From SHZL01 sp963784425 (GTDB taxonomy: Bacteria; Pseudomonadota; Gammaproteobacteria; Xanthomonadales; SZUA-36), in assembly GCA_963784425.1 (NCBI GenBank), contig CAWARM010000002.1:1-64000 (forward strand): DNA of 64,000 bases, in the 5' to 3' direction. Below the pieces are notes generated by a model, which had not been told where the DNA came from, ran no database searches, and was given only the letters and a program-made list of their open reading frames with translations. How positions within the stretch are numbered: the stretch's first letter is position 1; each line of letters opens with the position of its first letter. Below, in pieces: positions 62,910-64,000 of this stretch. The position numbers and the translations under genes were made by a program.

Positions 62910-63395
62910 ATGAAACGGATGATGTACAGGCAGAAATCAATCAAGCCCGGTGCGACGGTAGCGGCGCAAACCCGGATAAAGTTTCTGGTGATGTTGCCGA
63001 TGATATTCCTGGTGCTGTCCTTACCGGGTTGTCTTCCGCCCAGCGGAATTGAGGAAAACCGCACCGACACATTAAAGCAATACGAAGCACTTGTGCGCTG
63101 GAGTGAGTGGGACGGTGCGGTGAACTTTCTTGCCCCAGCCTACGTGGCAGAGCACCCCGTAAGCCAGATCGAAATGGAACGCCTGCAGATGTTCAAGGTG
63201 ACCAGCTACACGCTGCGAGCCTTTGCCGTGACCGACGGGGGCATGACCGCGATACAAACTGTAGACATCAAAATGTACAACAACACCCAGGCCGTGGAGC
63301 GCACGATCACGGATGAGCAGGTGTGGCGCTATGACCCCGCGTTAAAGCACTGGCTGCTTTACAGTGGTTTGCCGGACCCCACTAAGCGCCGTTAA
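62910..63395 (+). CDS. Hypothetical lipoprotein
   Basis: Exported lipoprotein of 161 residues with a hydrophobic segment ending in LPGC near residue 41, preceded by a long basic N-terminus. The mature part resembles small NTF2-like or helical-beta domains (ALVRWSEWDGAVNFLAP, ending WLLYSGLPDP), but I do not recognise a named family. It is co-oriented with, and nearly touching, the YiiD-like gene. Confidence 0.65.
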   Translation: MKRMMYRQKSIKPGATVAAQTRIKFLVMLPMIFLVLSLPGCLPPSGIEENRTDTLKQYEALVRWSEWDGAVNFLAPAYVAEHPVSQIEMERLQMFKVTSYTLRAFAVTDGGMTAIQTVDIKMYNNTQAVERTITDEQVWRYDPALKHWLLYSGLPDPTKRR

Positions 63396-63398
63396 CCA

Positions 63399-64000
63399 TC
63401 AAGGTGCGGAACACAGGCAATGAGCGGCCAGGGTAAAACCGCCGCCGGCACTGGCCAATAGCCGCAAGTCATTCAATACGCTCTGGAATAAGCCGCTATT
63501 CATCCACGCATCGGCGTGCCGGGTAAGTCCCAGCCGGGATGCCTTATTCCCCACCAGATTCAGCAAAAAGGTTTCTATTGGGCTAAGCTCCGCTTCGTTG
63601 TATTCCACATGGTAATCCGCACCCAATCCAGCAATACGCGCCGCGGAATCTATCGCCTGCTGCAGAGTTCCGGTTTGATCCACCAAGCCCCGGTCCTTGG
63701 CTTGTGTCCCGCTCCATACCCGTCCGCGCGCGACCTCGTCAACCGCCTGCTCGGTCATGCCCCTGCCCTTGGCGACAACCTGTAGGAATTCACGGTACGT
63801 TCGATCGGTTGCAGTCTGGAAAATGCGCTTCAGATCCTGGTCCAGCGGCATGTCCAGCCGCAGCTTCCCGGCCAATGGTGTCGTACCCACGCCATCGGTA
63901 TGAATGCCAATTTTTTCCAGCGGTCGCGAAAAAGTCGGGATGAACCCAAACACCCCGATGGAGCCGGTGATAGACGCGGGGCTGGCCCAGACTTCTTCCC
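63399..64000 (-). CDS. sppA: Signal peptide peptidase SppA, C-terminal part
   Basis: Serine/lysine membrane protease of the S49 family. Only the C-terminal third is in the window. The frame is open to the right edge and reads VWASPASITGSIGVFGFIPT at its start, a highly conserved region of SppA, followed by KIGIHTDGVGTTPLAG. It degrades cleaved signal peptides in the inner membrane. The catalytic Ser/Lys residues lie mostly beyond the window. Confidence 0.9.
   Translation of the reverse strand, partial: EEVWASPASITGSIGVFGFIPTFSRPLEKIGIHTDGVGTTPLAGKLRLDMPLDQDLKRIFQTATDRTYREFLQVVAKGRGMTEQAVDEVARGRVWSGTQAKDRGLVDQTGTLQQAIDSAARIAGLGADYHVEYNEAELSPIETFLLNLVGNKASRLGLTRHADAWMNSGLFQSVLNDLRLLASAGGGFTLAAHCLCSAP

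Noticed and set aside
1..64000. CRISPR array, tRNA or prophage
   Set aside because: I saw no regularly spaced repeats, cloverleaf-like genes, integrases or phage structural genes on reading the window.

Overview
The window is a 64 kb chromosomal segment of a Gram-negative bacterium, most likely a gammaproteobacterium. Outer-membrane housekeeping genes point that way: lptF/lptG/lptA-like genes, a complete mlaFEDCBA operon, dgkA, an oligopeptidase A-type M3 peptidase, and TonB-dependent receptors. I cannot narrow the taxon further from sequence alone. Both ends cut genes: an M48 metalloprotease on the left and SppA on the right. I saw no rRNA, tRNA, CRISPR array or phage module.

Left part (0.8-15 kb). 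An amino-acid permease is followed by a four-gene operon: fatty acyl-AMP ligase, SDR reductase, acyl carrier protein and an alpha-oxoamine synthase. These match the bacterial ceramide genes of Caulobacter in content and order. A convergent operon meets it head-on and encodes an N-terminally extended CDP-alcohol phosphotransferase, a degenerate pol-beta-type nucleotidyltransferase and a flippase, which looks like a lipid head-group and export module. A metallophosphoesterase and the LPS transport genes lptG, lptF and an lptA-like gene follow.

Accessory surface-molecule region (14-34 kb). It holds two sugar or alcohol-phosphate nucleotidyltransferases, two paralogous GMC oxidoreductases of equal length, two TonB-dependent receptors, two paralogous sulfotransferases, an ECF sigma/FecR pair, a glycerophosphotransferase-like protein, a GT4 glycosyltransferase, a second flippase and a GINT1-type beta-propeller domain protein. 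My inference is that, with the ceramide operon, this region could build, sulfate and export a glycosylated or phosphorylated sphingolipid or a related glycan. This is the best candidate here for an undescribed system.

Middle (33.6-41.7 kb). A patatin-like lipase, a second permease and peptide deformylase are followed by a DUF3604 / parvulin / HupE trio whose last gene is frameshifted. Next is a roughly 0.75 kb gene-free stretch with a candidate structured RNA ending in a very strong terminator.

Right part (41.9-64 kb). The Mla phospholipid-transport operon is followed by a complete dipeptide/oligopeptide ABC transporter (binding protein, two permeases, two ATPases). After that come small envelope proteins, a gene with two apparent frameshifts, a glutaredoxin-rhodanese fusion, exonuclease III, a MITE-like element that supplies the end of the M3 peptidase gene, dgkA, an MFS carrier, a thioesterase-like protein, a lipoprotein and the 3' part of sppA.
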